A stretch of DNA of 64,000 nt, taken from the NCBI GenBank assembly GCA_916613615.1, contig OU744728.1, positions 36,973,032-37,037,031 on the forward strand, written 5' to 3'. The notes below the pieces were generated by a model. The model was not told the origin of the DNA. It made no database searches and was given only the letters and a program-made list of their open reading frames with translations. Position numbers and translations under genes: made by a program. The stretch comes from Steromphala cineraria. Lineage: Eukaryota > Mollusca > Gastropoda > Trochida > Trochidae. This document shows, in pieces, positions 12,430 to 31,200 of this stretch; the stretch's first letter is position 1; every line of letters begins with the position of its first letter.

Positions 12430-13446
12430 ACAGTACAACCGTGACAAAGTAAGTATAAATAACTTACCGTAAATCATTGTGTGTCACTTATGAATTGTAC
12501 AGCATATTTCATTTATCGAAGGTTAGAAAATGAAAATTTTCTAATCTAATGAAGTAATATATTCAAACAAAGCAATTTCATCGAATTTTAAGAAAAACGT
12601 ATACTTATTAGTATGGGATTATATTTTTTATGAAACAAACGCTTTTGATATCAAGGGTTATTATAATGCCAGCGTAATTTATTTCAAATTAATATAATAA
12701 AATGAACTATCCATGCGAAGTATTCATATATAGAAATGGAAATCAACTTTGAATTGGCATTATGGCATTTGATATCTATAGATTGATATTTTCTTCTTAT
12801 TTCAATTTAAATTTCAGCAATGCATTATTTCGACCATATACTACCAAATTACTAATTACAAATTTAATAAAATAATTATGAATAAATGCACAAAATAAGA
12901 ATAAAACATGAAATTAATTAAAAATACCAAAATGTTTTACTATACTAGATTTTAAAATGCGGAAATTTCAACGCACATTGAATTTAGAAATAATATCACC
13001 TTTAAATACTGATAAACTAAAAATGTCATTAACGATTTCGATACGTAGAGGAAACTTCATTTTCGTTTTTTTTCCATGTATTTTGTACGATCAGTTGAAA
13101 ATGACAGATCGTAATTATCACGACGTCGTCTCTTGTGATGTATGTTAATGGCTTCTGAACTAAACGAGAGAACATAAAATGTTTGGAAGAGAAATTTCTT
13201 GGCTTCTCTCATTAATTTCAAGTGTAGAGGTTAAAGTTATTTCGATCGCGCCTCTAACTTGCTGTCAAAGATCCAGAGTAACAAGATTTAAGGTTTTAAT
13301 TGCAAGACAATCCTTATTCATACATATATACTACACTTGAAGGTTGAGAATGATATCGTACAACTTCCGACCTGTATTTTCTCTTCTGTAACTAATACCA
13401 ATCAATCAATTATAAAAAACTTTCCTCTAACATTGATATTGTCGAT
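12430..13446. other. AT-rich sequence, nothing recognised
   Basis: No gene or repeat family could be supported here. Confidence 0.5.
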
Positions 13447-13680
13447 CCAACAAAAATAGACATTTTTGCATACATCTGTGTATGATAAAACCAAGACTGT
13501 TAATCATTCTGGTTGGATTATAACAGGAGAACTATAAACATACAAAAAAGCTTTTCGACGGGTTCTCTATGTATCGCTACAATTGTATTGGTTCGGAAAG
13601 GGGAGATAGGGGAAGATCGATCCAACAAAAATAGACATTTTCGCATACATCTGTGTATGATAAAACCAAAACTGTTTATC
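13447..13680. repeat. Partial tandem duplication around repeat family R, copy 2
   Basis: The phrase GATCCAACAAAAATAGACAT occurs near 13444 and again near 13618, and each time TCTGTGTATGATAAAACCAA follows. Between them lies the family R segment at about 13509-13625. Confidence 0.75.
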
Positions 13681-14352
13681 AAGTATGGATGAAGAGTTAA
13701 TGGGTATTTGTAAATCAGAGCAACACCGAACGTAAGGGTAATTCTTCTGCATTTCAAAAAGATCCAAAACAAATGTATACGTCACCGTTAGTTTTAAATA
13801 GCATGCAAAGTAATCATATGTTTAATGTTTGATCGAAACCAAGGGTGGGATCAAAAGGTCCGGTTATTCTGATGATTTTATGACGGGCATTTGATGTATC
13901 CGTTATGTGTGATGCGTAGTGCGGAATGCGCACTATATAATTATACTCATTACGCATTGGATTTTAAATTTGATACGTCACACTATACATGTTAGTATAC
14001 ATTGAATCGGACATTAAGCGACAGACAATACGCATCACGCAAACACGCAGCACGCACGAATACGCACACATGGAATCGCAGCCTAAATCTATATATGGAA
14101 AACGCTTACTCTTGTTCATTTTACCGCCGCTTCATAAGGACATGCCAGACATATCATACAAATAATAGCCGATCTCATATATTGTTTCGTTTTGTCTTAC
14201 AGTCTCAAAGGAATCCATTCTTACAAGGAAGCCTTCATTATATAACGAGTTTTTCTTATTATGGTTGCGTGCGGCAAAACTATGGAAACAAATTTAGTCA
14301 TGTTATCTCCAGCCTTTACTTATAGAGGACCATTCGTCAAAATACCGAGGTA

Positions 14353-14970
14353 AGGCGGGGTTTACACTACGTCCGTTTTTTCAATGCGATGCGTTAAAAA
14401 AAATCGCATAAGAACGCAACACGTTGTTTTCAATGAGCCGGCATACACTACGTCCGTTTTTCCAATGCGTTGCGTTGCGTTGCGAATAAAATAGAACCTG
14501 TTCTATTTTTTTGCGAATTCGCAATGGAATTCCCTGTGTGATGTCATATTTTCATCATCGGAAAAGGTATTTCCCCACCACGTGGAACAAACAGTCAGTC
14601 GGGTAGGTATAGTATTGCATGTGTTTATGTGTTTAAATGCGTTATTCACAAGAATATACATGCAAATATAAAAATTAATATTTAAACACACACACACACA
14701 CATACATACATACATACATACATACATACATACATACATACATACATACATACATACATACATACATACATACATACATACATACATACATTACATACAT
14801 ACATAGATACATAGATACATACACACATACACACATATTACTTTTAACGCATCGCATCGCATCGCATCGCATCGCATGTAAATCGCATGCGAAACGGACC
14901 TAGTGTATACCATCAAATCGCACGCGTCAACGCAGCGTAAAAAATTCGGACGTAGTGTAAATCCGGCCTA
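14353..14970. mobile_element. TIR element carrying a microsatellite
   Basis: The left end contains TTTACACTACGTCCG and the right end CGGACGTAGTGTAAA, preceded and followed by AGGCGGGG / CCGGCCTAA. A second TACACTACGTCCG lies inside the left part near 14446. The interior is dominated by the microsatellite at 14691-14832 and ATCGC pentamers. No coding region was found. Confidence 0.75.
14691..14832. repeat. (CATA)n microsatellite with CA and ATCGC flanks
   Basis: A short CA run leads into about 30 CATA tetramers with a few interruptions. Five or so ATCGC pentamers follow at about 14848-14876. The long Met-Tyr-Val-Cys frame on the minus strand is a product of this repeat. Confidence 0.95.
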
Positions 14971-14991
14971 AATGAGATGTATATGTAAGTC

Positions 14992-15365
14992 TTAAAGGGG
15001 CCGTAGCACTTTTTAGGGGAAATATAAGGTGATGTTATGAAAATGAAAGTAATTGGTTCCAATTGAAAGATAGTGAATTTAAACTTAATAAAGCAGTAGA
15101 TAAATCATATTTGTTAGGGTTTGGGTTAGGGTTATATCATGTGAAGTTGAGCCATGCCGACTGCTTTTGTAACACAAAAAGAATAAAATTGGTCCCAATG
15201 ACCGCCAATGGACTTTCTGTTAATCTTAATAATTTAAAAAAGGGTGAATGATTTGTGTAATGGGATTTTGACACTATCAAAATAATACAATTAGCATTAA
15301 TGTACAATTACGTTCAAAGAATGAAAATATAAAATTTTAAAAAAACTTGCTACTGCACCATTCAA
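14992..15365 (+). mobile_element. TTAA-flanked MITE, copy 2 of 11 (forward), with telomere-like insertion
   Basis: The left end is TTAA then AGGGGCCGTAGCAC; the right end is eroded (GCTACTGCACCATTCAA). Relative to sister copies it has about 21 extra bases at 15114-15134 reading TTAGGG, TTTGGG, TTAGGG, TTA. Confidence 0.8.
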
Positions 15366-16107
15366 AGTAATTACTTATCATTGATATTCAAATGTGTTAT
15401 TCAAAATTATAGTTCAAATGTTAATCATAACCTTTCGCTTCTCCAAGTGCACCATTCAAAGTAATTACTTCTCAATAATATGCTATAATGTTATTCACAA
15501 TTATAATTTAAAGAAAAATATAAACCACCTACCTGTGGTGCCCCACATAAGTGTAAGAATCCCCTCACCTGGCCGCTACACTTCCCTCCAACTCCTCACC
15601 ACAAGACGTCGAGCTTATCCAACTGCATGATGGTAATCACAGGTCGCCGACTCGGGAATTGAAATCACAATTTCTCTCCAGTGAGCGCTCACTGCCAAGG
15701 AAAGAATAATCACGCGTCAAAACAATCTCCTTCATCCTTAGATCTCACGCAGATGGCGACGACGGAAATTCAATACCTGACCGAAGAGGCAAACAGATCG
15801 CTCTTCGTGTTTTCTGGCGCTTCACGTTCAAAATGGTGGTTGTAATGGCACATTACTTCCGGTTTGAGTTTGATTAAAACAAGTGGTCCTCATATGACGT
15901 GAGACAGCTAATGTCCTCTTCAAGAGGACACTCGGCATATTGGGGTGTCGTTAGGGAACTGGTACAACTCCAGAGTTGTTCCGGAGTTGGAACAGAACAG
16001 TTGGGACTTTTCCAGGAAAACGAGGTAGGGTGGATACTTTATATGTACAGTTAATTTCATAACAGAAGTTGTATTTAACATGTTTTGAATATATTATGAT
16101 TCAAGGT
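15366..16107. other. Locally GC/CpG-richer patch (about 15540-15960), no firm gene
   Basis: More CpG than its surroundings. A 30-codon frame opens at 15753 in a good initiation context (CGCAGATGGCGACG) and stops at 15845. It could be a promoter or first exon of an unrecognised or dead gene; I found no partner exon. Confidence 0.25.
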
Positions 16108-16461
16108 TTAAAGGGGCAGTTGCACGTTTTTTTTAAATTTATATTTTCACATTTTCACTGATTTTTGTTTGGTAATGCTAAATATGTTATTTGATAGTGT
16201 CAAAAATCTCAACAAACCAATCATCCATTGTCAGAGAATAAATTATAAGATTCGCATAAAGTCCATTGCAGGCCATTTTCGTGTTAACACCTTTAATTCA
16301 TGTTATGTAAGAAAGAGAAATTGCATGGAACTTTACATAATATATTTGATTTTTACAGCTTCATTTAGTTTAAATACATTATCTTTCAATTTGAACCAAT
16401 TATTTTCCATTTCCTTACATCCCCTTGTATTCCAACTAAAATCGTTCTTCAGCCCCTTTAA
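16108..16461 (-). mobile_element. TTAA-flanked MITE, copy 3 of 11 (reverse)
   Basis: Left border TTAA then AGGGGCAGTTGCACG; right border CAGCCCCT then TTAA. Internal landmarks appear in reverse order (GGCCATTTTCGTG in the middle), giving the minus orientation. A 100-codon frame here arises from the element and is not considered a gene. Confidence 0.8.
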
Positions 16462-16730
16462 ACCATGCTAAAAGTAAACATTGTCATATTTACTATTATG
16501 CATATATTTGACTTTTGATGTTGATGAAAGATGGATACCAGACCATATAACACCGTAAATGGATAATGGATAAATTAGAGTTGATATGAAGTAGATTATG
16601 AGTTCCTTGGTCTACTTGAATAAGCATTTAAGTCCGTTATTATGAACAGTTTGTGTCCTGTGAATTTACCCTAACTGTTTGCATTGCAAGTCAATGGAAT
16701 GCTATCTTTAAAAATTAATCAAATGGCAGT

Positions 16731-16914
16731 CTGATTAAAATCGGCCTAGTTCCGAGGAATAAAAGTTTTATAATTTTAACTCTATCGAGAATCGAACTTG
16801 TTATTTCGATAGGTATCCTCTTCACTGAGATCTAGTGTAGAGGATTTCATATCTCCGTAGAGTTGTTATGTGAATATTTATTCCTCGGGACTAGGCCAAT
16901 TTTGATCAGATTGA
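16731..16914. mobile_element. ~180-bp TIR MITE
   Basis: Inverted ends of about 32 bp: CGGCCTAGTTCCGAGGAATA on the left and TATTCCTCGGGACTAGGCC on the right, with a few mismatches. Confidence 0.8.
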
Positions 16915-18164
16915 ATCAAGAGGATTCTGGTTAGGGTTGCTAAAGAAATCTCTTGAGAAGTTTAGATAGTTTAAAATCCTCCTCTCAAATAGTTTAGAAA
17001 ATATTGTTATGAATCTTTGAATAAAAAATCAATTTAACAAAGGAACTCGAACACGTTAACAATTAACAATAAACAATTTTCTAAAACCGATTACTCGAAG
17101 GCCTAGAATACAGTGGCAGGTATAAAGCCAAAACTACAGACGGCCATTTGAGGAGAGATGGTACCCAGAAATTGAAATCACTTACGGTAACAATTTGTGA
17201 CAACATTCTATTGTTGTCAATCTATCAAAAAGTATACTCATTACATTTACTTAATTGGTGGTTTCTCCGTACACTGAGGCTAATCTCTTCGATATAACGT
17301 AACGCCTTTCTAAAGGTCGTTTTACGACATGCCGTATAACGTCATCGACACCTATATATTCGCGGTAAATTTGGCATGTTGGTTGTTATCGAAATAACAG
17401 TTATGCCTTACATTTGCTGTAAATATAAATTGCCTTATATAATCAACTGATAGTTGTTATTTTACGTTTTTTATGTATTCAAAATGACAATTAAGCGTGA
17501 CCTATTTTTATTATTATTTTTTATTTATTCAAATGAGCACATCATCTGTAATTGTTCGCAGTATAAAACATATGTGCATCACTTTACATATCCTATCGAA
17601 TACGCAAACAACGATAATAAAATTGGAAATTTTTCTTTAAAAAGTCCCTAACTTTATTTTGTTTTCGCGAACATAGTCGCTATTTTTCACAAAATATGTT
17701 CCCTAGACAGCCCCGTACGTTTTTGAAATGTGTGTCATATCATAGTTATTTTATTCATAGAAAGCGCGGGCTTTATCGGTAAGAAACAGGGTGATTCGCT
17801 GACAGCTGTAACGTTATTAACGTCGATGACTAAAAAAATCGTCAGGTGACCGCAAAATATCCTTACAATTTTAAAGAAAAGACATTTAAACTTTTTATAA
17901 TTTTTTCATAAAACTATTTTATAAGTTTGTCCCATTTGACCATAATCAGTTTCGTTCATACTAACTTGAATCTTCTCTGTACTTGAGCATACTTTACAGA
18001 GTGGATATGACCGATATACAAATACCCACAATTGTTTTTATATTTATCACATTAAGACTGAACACGTTTGATTCATACGAGTGCTGGAAACGGAAACGCG
18101 TAGAGTTTGTGACATTTGTTTGTTATAACATATCTTTAACAAAAAGCGCTACATACCTTGTAAA
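16915..18164. other. No gene recognised
   Basis: A stretch near 18055-18110 (AACACGTTTGATTCATACGA) weakly resembles the middle of the TTAA-flanked MITE and may be an old fragment. Nothing else stands out. Confidence 0.4.
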
Positions 18165-18720
18165 CTCATGAGTAAATCTTCTAAATATCCTTTAAACCCA
18201 TGAACACATCTTGTAAACTCATAAACACATCTTGTAAACCCATGATCACATTTTGTAAACTCTTGAACAGATCATGAAAACTCATGAACGCATCTTCTTA
18301 ACCCATGAGCAAAACTTGTAAACTCTTAAAAACATCTTGTAAACCTAGAGCAAATCTTGAAAACAGATGAGCAAAAATTGTTAACCCATGAGCATATCTT
18401 TTGAACATATGAAGACATATTGTTAACCCACGAAAACAGGTTGCAAACCCAGGTACGCATCTTTTAAACCCATGTACATATCTTGAAAATCCATGAGCAA
18501 ATCCTGTAAGCCATGAACATGCCTATCAATCCATGAACACATCCTGTACACCCATGAACTCATCCTGTCAATTCATGAACACATCCTGTTAACCCAATGG
18601 GCAAATCCTGTAAAAGCGATTAACAAATCCTGTAAACCCATGTTAACATTGTGTCGATCCATAAACAAATCCTGTAAACCCACGAACACATTTTCATCTT
18701 GTAAGCAAATCTAGTAATCG
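18165..18720. repeat. 21-bp tandem repeat array
   Basis: About 25 imperfect units of ACCCATGAACACATCTTGTAA. Divergence between units is high, so this is an older array than those at 5679 or 41564. Confidence 0.85.
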
Positions 18721-18989
18721 TACAGCAGTGCTTTATAAACTGAATGTGATAAAATTAATCATGTCCATGCATTTCCAGACGCTATTTCACGGTTCATACA
18801 CCTAAGGTCATCAAGTTATTTAACCCAACTCGTTAACAAAGAAAAATCTGCAAACGACGATGACAAAACATTCAGAAAATGTGAAGATGTGATCTGAACT
18901 AAACTTACATGCAAAGAAAGTACACACTTCAGTTGCATATGTTTGCATATTTGCATATGTTTTTTTTTCAGTTACAAATACAATTACGT

Positions 18990-19150
18990 CGAAAAGTTTT
19001 TTTTGTATGTTTACTGTCCTCCTGTTATAATCGAACCAGTACGAATTCGCGAAACTGTCACTTAAGTTGAATTTACCATTTTTAGGATTTTCAAATGCAA
19101 ATATTTCGAGTTTTTGATGTCGTATTATCAAGTAGATTAGAACAAGAGTT
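18990..19150 (-). repeat. Dispersed repeat family R, copy 3 (inverse)
   Basis: The reverse complement matches 11110-11275, including AAATGCAAATATTTCGAG and CTGTTATAATC. Confidence 0.65.
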
Positions 19151-19218
19151 ACATAATCTTTCAAATAATAATTCGAAGTATTAATTTTATTGAAAAATTC
19201 AAGACATAGTACAAACAA

Positions 19219-20160
<942 letters not shown>

Positions 20161-20690
20161 AGTAAGTTTTATAATTAACTCAATAAGCCTACTCATTTAT
20201 CTAGTAAGCTAACTAATTAATTAATTAGCCAAGTTAACTGATTATCAGCATTAATTTGTAAGCTTACTCAAGCGATTCTTTTTCACCAACCAAACCATAA
20301 AACACCATTTATTCAACAAATGAATTTAGAAATTCGTTTCTTCCAGGTAATGATTACCTTGATTATATTTCTACACTTTTATTAGTTTCATAAATCCATT
20401 TAAGCAGACATCTGAATTTAGTGTTATCTGTATCAATATGGATAAATGTAAATTCACAACTATAAGCGGTTTCCTTAGTGAGAAAGGAAATCTGTGAAAA
20501 TTCACGCCTAAAACTTTTAAAAGTAAAATGAGGAGAACTGTGCAGTTGGATAGTAAGAACACGTCGTAATACAACCCACCAAATGACTTGCACTTATTGA
20601 ACTACTTTTTTGCAACAAAAATCAATGAATCATGTTATATCATATTATATAAATTATTATCCTTCTCTCACAGAGCAGACCTTAGAAGCC

Positions 20691-25946
<5,256 letters not shown>

Positions 25947-27019
25947 ACACCTATATCGCAGAAATCATGGTAGTCAAGCTCTTGAGGCATCCAGTGGATG
26001 CGATAGATTTCTGACTCCAAGAGAACATTCCGATCGCAGTTAATGATCCCCTCTGCTCCTAGCGGAATTATTCCTTGGACCAATTGTTGCTTGTCTACGA
26101 TGTAGTCATAATTAAGGATTTGTGACAAAAAGGGTGGCCTTTCTGACTGCAGTGATAAATACTGCGAACTAATCAGAGGCCAAGTTTCACAATAATGCCA
26201 TGATTATACAAGCAGAAAACAATTCAACTACATGTATAAATTTCATTTGGCAAGGTCTAACTATAGTTCCCGAGTTTGACGTGTAGTTAACGAAAATCGG
26301 ATTGAACTAAAGGAAAATAGGTTACTGTTTAGAGTATTTTCTTCGCAGATAGTTCTAAACGTACATTGTTCATCAGGTGAACTGTAGGAAGTGTCCAGTA
26401 TTTCAATCTCGAGTTATCGGGTACATTTGTGCAGTCATATTCGTTTTTAGTTTGGTATTGTTATAAGTTGGAATATTAAAACATCCTTCATATTTCCTTA
26501 GTTTGTCATGTAACATGATTGTATCATCGATCGGTGGCCACATTTATATGTAAAATAAATTCCCATAAAACACAAATACAATTGCCAAACTCTATAACTT
26601 AATAACTCTAAGCTTTACTTTAACGTGATTTTAATAAATACCAAAAACGTGCTACTGTCATTTTATGAAGATTTAAGAGATTGCAAATCATGTGTGCATA
26701 AAACATATATGAAATATATTCAAAAATCCTCGCGCCCATGCAAGGTTGGAATGACGTGAAACTAACCGAAGACTGTACTACTTATTTTACCACAACTACA
26801 AAGTTATGTCATTAATAGCATGAGACTCAATTTTAGCTCTAAAACAGAATTTGTCATAAAACCGATCATGTTATACATACCTTCATTAAACACATTTATT
26901 CAGGTTTTGTGGGTTAATTGTGATGCATATACCTTATCCATGACCTTATTTAGAATAAAGGATCTTTGGCCAAAGGAAGTACTTAACGAGACTAAATATC
27001 CTCTATTCTGCCCAAGAAT
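25947..27019. other. 3' flank of SULT gene, mostly unrecognised
   Basis: Probably starts with the 3' untranslated region, to the AATAAA at 26554 or beyond. At 26645-26660 the text AACGTGCTACTGTCATTT resembles one end of the TTAA-flanked MITE and may be a broken copy. No gene recognised. Confidence 0.4.
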
Positions 27020-27156
27020 CATGTTTTATCTATTAATACACCACGTGGTGTGGTTATCAGATCAATATCAGAGGTTAACTATTTCGTATAACCAGGCGTG
27101 CGATGGTTATATTGTATAACCTTACCTCTTTACATCCAATGTGCGTTTGGTCGATG

Positions 27157-27232
27157 TGTTCTCGGTTCGATACCACAAACAAGTTCGTCTTCGCCTTACG
27201 TTTTTGTGGTATCGCACCTCGAGAGAACTTAC
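27157..27232. repeat. Short inverted repeat
   Basis: GTTCTCGGTTCGATACCACAA is mirrored imperfectly by TTGTGGTATCGCACC and GAGAGAAC downstream. Two overlapping frames of 79 and 91 codons start here but have no recognisable domain. Confidence 0.5.
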
Positions 27233-27379
27233 AACCACTGTGTTTTCGGGTACGTCAAGGTACCCAACACCTTGAAATGTCGACTTTGTATCAAAGACAT
27301 ATTTACGAAAGAATACATAATATCAAAACAATTTTGACACGTAGTTTATTTACAGATTTAAAGCTTATTTTACTATAAA

Positions 27380-28707
27380 ATACACCAAATTTTGTGCTTT
27401 GTGAATGCAGACCTCAATGTCTTCTAGTATTTCCATCTTAACACTCAAACAGAAATTCACATCGTTCTCGGTTAGCTGAAAAGCTTCAGCAAGTAGGACA
27501 CAGAATCCAAGTGAACAATGTTTCCAATCCTTTGACAAGCTAAACTCTGTTCCATTCCCATGGTCTTTGTTGAATTATCCATAATAAGGTCGCTGTTTGG
27601 ATAGTCAATCAAATGTCCATATGTAGTCCCTGAAACAAATGTCAGTTGTTGAAATTTAACACCGGTGATCTTTGTAAATTGCTTATCGAGGTGTGATTTT
27701 ATTGCTTAATGTTGATCTCTCTCTAGGTATGCATATTTTTCTAATTTTATTTCAAAACATTTTGAATCTGACTTTTGAATTATGTTAGAGTATACTTTTT
27801 AATTGACCAGTCATATTTTAAAGATGGATGTCGAATAATGTGATTAATTGTAAGAAAGAAACATGCTAAATTAATTTCAGAGTAATAAGCTTATAAGCAC
27901 CATGTTACATTATTTATTAATATTATGTACACATTGCTATATACCTTACTAAATGATATTGAAAATAATAATTACATTAACAATCATTTTTCAACAGCAA
28001 AATGCTTAAATATTAACTTGGTTGTTGACAGTTTGTTTTATACAGTGTAAACCCTCTGTAACCTACTTCAGCATTTTCGTAGATCCACGCAAAACTAACA
28101 TTCAACGGCAAATACATGAATATAATTAAAAATTCAACCCACCTTTACTTCCTCCTGAAAAAAACTTGAAACGCGGTCATAATTTGTTCAAAACAAAGGA
28201 ACCACTTCATTTTCGTCTCCATCTTCAAACCATGTGCTTTCGATTGTGTAAAACTCGTGCGATATGATATTTACGTAAAATTCTTGCATTGCAAGATGAA
28301 ATTGACATCGCCCGTGCAGCAACACCTTTTGTTTCATAAAGAGGGAAATATTTGATGGACTGGATAGTGTATTAAACATCAGAATATCATTTGCAATAAA
28401 TCACAATTGCGGTGTCGTTTTTGACAAATCGTATTCACATTATTTAATTTCAGTTCAATGTAGAATTTTGGTGTTTGTAAGTCGAAACAACTAAAACTGA
28501 TTGCTTCTTGCTCAGATTTGTCTGATTGACAACTTCGCCATGACATGCTCAATCTGCACGTGAAATTCGCGTATTGTGCAAATGAAATGTTAAAAAGTTG
28601 AGTGTATTTACGTTTACCCCATAACAACAACTATCAAATACATTGTAACTCAATATTTGGTTGATGTTCTACTTTTGCAAAAATGCAAATTGGTGCCCTG
28701 TGGTGTA
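27380..28707. other. No gene recognised
   Basis: AT-rich, with short frames on both strands and no family resemblance that I can support. Confidence 0.5.
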
Positions 28708-28811
28708 TGTGAGATAATGACCACATCCTCGTAGCTATCGAATATAACCTTCTCGCTGTCGCTTAAAGGTTATATTCGATACCTACTCGGGTGTAGGTCA
28801 TTATCTCAACC
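28708..28811. mobile_element. Foldback element, ~104 bp
   Basis: The left arm contains GAGATAATGACC and TATCGAATATAACCTT; the right arm mirrors them as AAGGTTATATTCGATA and GGTCATTATCTC. The loop is about 15 bases. Confidence 0.8.
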
Positions 28812-29784
28812 ATAATGTGATTAAAGAGGTTGGATACACATATCGAGGTATTAAGAAATAACTAAATCTGGTCTTATTTTGTTAAAAATATGTCTTGGAT
28901 TAAATTATGACATAATTAAGACCATAAGACCATGTCACCACAGTTTTTGCTGAAGAAGAGCCCTCCTGGTAGGTCACCCAATGATGAAAATAAAATAACT
29001 TAAAAAACTATTTTCAAAGTTAACTTTTTAATATAATTGTTGATTTCATATCTTTTCTAGTAAGGCATTGCAGTATAAAAAATAAACTTATACAGAAAAA
29101 AGAAGCTTGAAAGTAAATAAATAAATTCAAATTAGCTTTTCTAAAAAAGGAAGATTTTTGTATTCATTATTTTATGAAATTGCCTGTCAGTGAAAATTCA
29201 ACAAAGAAGTATGTACTTTTCAATATCACAATCTGACCGTTACGGATGCCCAGTAATGAAGTTTTTCAACCGCCTTTATTCAGTAGAAGTGGCCGTAAAA
29301 TATACATCCACCGTGACTCAGACCTTTGTTACACGGCATATCGAAGAAGCTCTATGGGCATAGTGGCTTTGAGCGGAGTAAGTAATCAGCTTGGTAGTCT
29401 ACCTAAATGTCTATTCGGTATATCGTCAAAATTTTCGCAGATTAAGAAAATATGTTTCGTTTTTTTCCAAAGTTAGTGATTTGTACAATTTGTACAATTT
29501 GCTTTTAACAGAAAATCATCAACTCCATTTTTTGAAAACAGTTTAACTTAATAAGTGTGATGTTTCACTATTATGCCCGGTGGCGTTCACTAAAACCTAC
29601 ATGGAAGAATGCCTACAGTCTTATCAAAACATCTTCATGCACCAGTGGCTTTAAGTTAAGCAACCTTCACCCTATTAGCAAAGTGGAATGTTCCAACGGT
29701 GGTACACTAATGCCTACAGTTACATGTGATGGTTAGCAAAGTGGAATGTTCCAAGCCTAAAATGATAACAAAACCTTACACACT
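28812..29784. other. No gene recognised
   Basis: A 76-codon frame from 29246 lies in slightly GC-richer sequence but has no recognisable domain or splice partners. The phrase TTAGCAAAGTGGAATGTTCC occurs twice (about 29677 and 29733). Confidence 0.4.
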
Positions 29785-30171
29785 AGCTCAAAGCTAAATC
29801 AATCCAAATTCAACATGACACCAGTTTTGATATTGCGGATAAGTTTGGTAAGGCATTATTGTCTTAGATATGATGGGAAGATAAAACATTGACTCTAATT
29901 GGAGGAACAATGTCTATTTCAAGTAGATGACATTGGCATGAGCCTCTCGTGCTGCACGTGCAATCCGTGCGGAACCGTACAACCTACAACAATAGATTGT
30001 TTCATATTGATATGAGAACAGCTTACAAAAAACTTTGATATGCATACATTTGGTACCAATGTTTTTTTCATTATATGATAAAATATTAACGGTTATGTTT
30101 CTTGTCAGGAAAAATGTGAAACTTAATCATGTGGTCATGAAAAACTTGCTTTATTTTCAACTGGCCTCCGT

Positions 30172-30240
30172 GGTCTAATGGTTAAGTCACTGGGCTTGAA
30201 ATCAACAGGACGCAGGTTCGAACCCATGTTTGAAGTGCAA
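30172..30240 (+). pseudogene. tRNA-Ser-like sequence (SINE head or tRNA pseudogene)
   Basis: Has a perfect A box (TGGTCTAATGG), an anticodon-loop-like CTTGAAA (TGA, serine) and a B box GGTTCGAACCC. The acceptor stem does not pair and the serine variable arm is missing, so it is not a working tRNA. A more decayed copy lies near 31055-31110. Confidence 0.65.
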
Positions 30241-30491
30241 AATTTGTAAATGTATTGTATTTGAATATTGCAATTTTAATGATTGTATTTAATTTGCAAA
30301 GCAAACTTTGAACTTATATAAATTTCCGAAATACAAAAATAGTTGTTTCACATCAGGTGTTCATGGCAATACCGGGTGTTCATCATGAACACCGGATTTG
30401 TCTGATGAACACCCCGGCACGTGCATTTCACAGACATATGAGTTGGTATGAAAAATGAATACTCGAATAAAACAAAGGAGCTAGTGTGTAA

Positions 30492-30645
30492 AATAGTTAC
30501 CGACCTCGACCTCGGGTTCAAGTTAGATGAACCCTCGCGCACGTGATTCATGAACACCTCGGCCTAACGGCCTCGGCGTTCATGATTCACGTGCGCGAGG
30601 GTTCATCCAACTTGAACACCTCGGTCGAGGTCGGTAACTATTACA
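30492..30645. mobile_element. Near-perfect foldback element, ~154 bp
   Basis: Starts AGTTACCGACCTCGACCTCG and ends with its mirror image. Arms of about 70 bp surround GGCCTAACGGCC and contain GCACGTGATTCATGAACACC and its complement. Better preserved than its relative at 23105-23250. Confidence 0.9.
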
Positions 30646-31200
30646 TACACAAGCTCAATACTAAATCAATCAAAATTCAACCTTAACTTGACATTAAACA
30701 TATGGAAAATACATTTTTATTAAATATCAAATATATTAAAAAAGTGTAACGTTGACTCAAATTTGAAAAACAAGGAATGTTTAGGTCTTTGACATTTGCA
30801 CGAGTCTCTCGTGCTGCACGTGCATCCCGCTGAAATGTACATGCGGAACGGTACAAGCACGACATAATAGATTGCATGGCCCTTGTTAATAAAACTACGG
30901 TTAACATAAAACATAACTTTAATAATATAACATACATTTGGTACCAATGGAGTTTTGTAATTGATAAATATATAAAGTAAATTTCAGCGTACTGTATTGC
31001 GCAGATAAAATAACTTTATCATTAGGTCATGAAAGATATCTGGTACTTTCAGCTGGCCTCCGTGGTCTAATGGTTCGAAACCAACAGGTCCTATGATCAC
31101 ACCCATGTTTCGGCTTAGTACATAAGTAAGTGTTTAGTGTCATAGATGTAAACTTTTAGTAATTGTTTTTGATTTGCAAAGCAAAGCTCGAACTGTATTC

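Larger units (their letters stand above)
29785..31200. repeat. Diverged tandem duplication, ~870-bp spacing
   Basis: Copy 1 (about 29785-30330) and copy 2 (about 30650-31200) share AAATCAATC, then CTCTCGTGCTGCACGTGCA, CATACATTTGGTACCAATG and GGCCTCCGTGGTCTAATGG in the same order. The foldback at 30492-30645 sits between them. Confidence 0.75.

Noticed and set aside
14503..14872. Minus-strand Met-Tyr-Val-Cys repeat frames
   Set aside because: Translation of the CATA microsatellite.
16169..16471. 100-codon frame, with similar shorter frames at 6965-7150 and 58148-58366
   Set aside because: All lie within copies of the TTAA-flanked MITE. The shared VNTFNS-like text follows from shared DNA, and other copies have stops in it.
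17983..18171. 62-codon frame as a gene
   Set aside because: No domain, and part of it weakly resembles MITE sequence.
26645..26665. A twelfth copy of the TTAA-flanked MITE
   Set aside because: Only about 20 bases resemble one end; the opposite end and the internal landmarks were not found.
27098..27378. Overlapping 79- and 91-codon frames as coding
   Set aside because: Two frames are open over the same hairpin-bearing stretch with no splice partners or recognisable domain.
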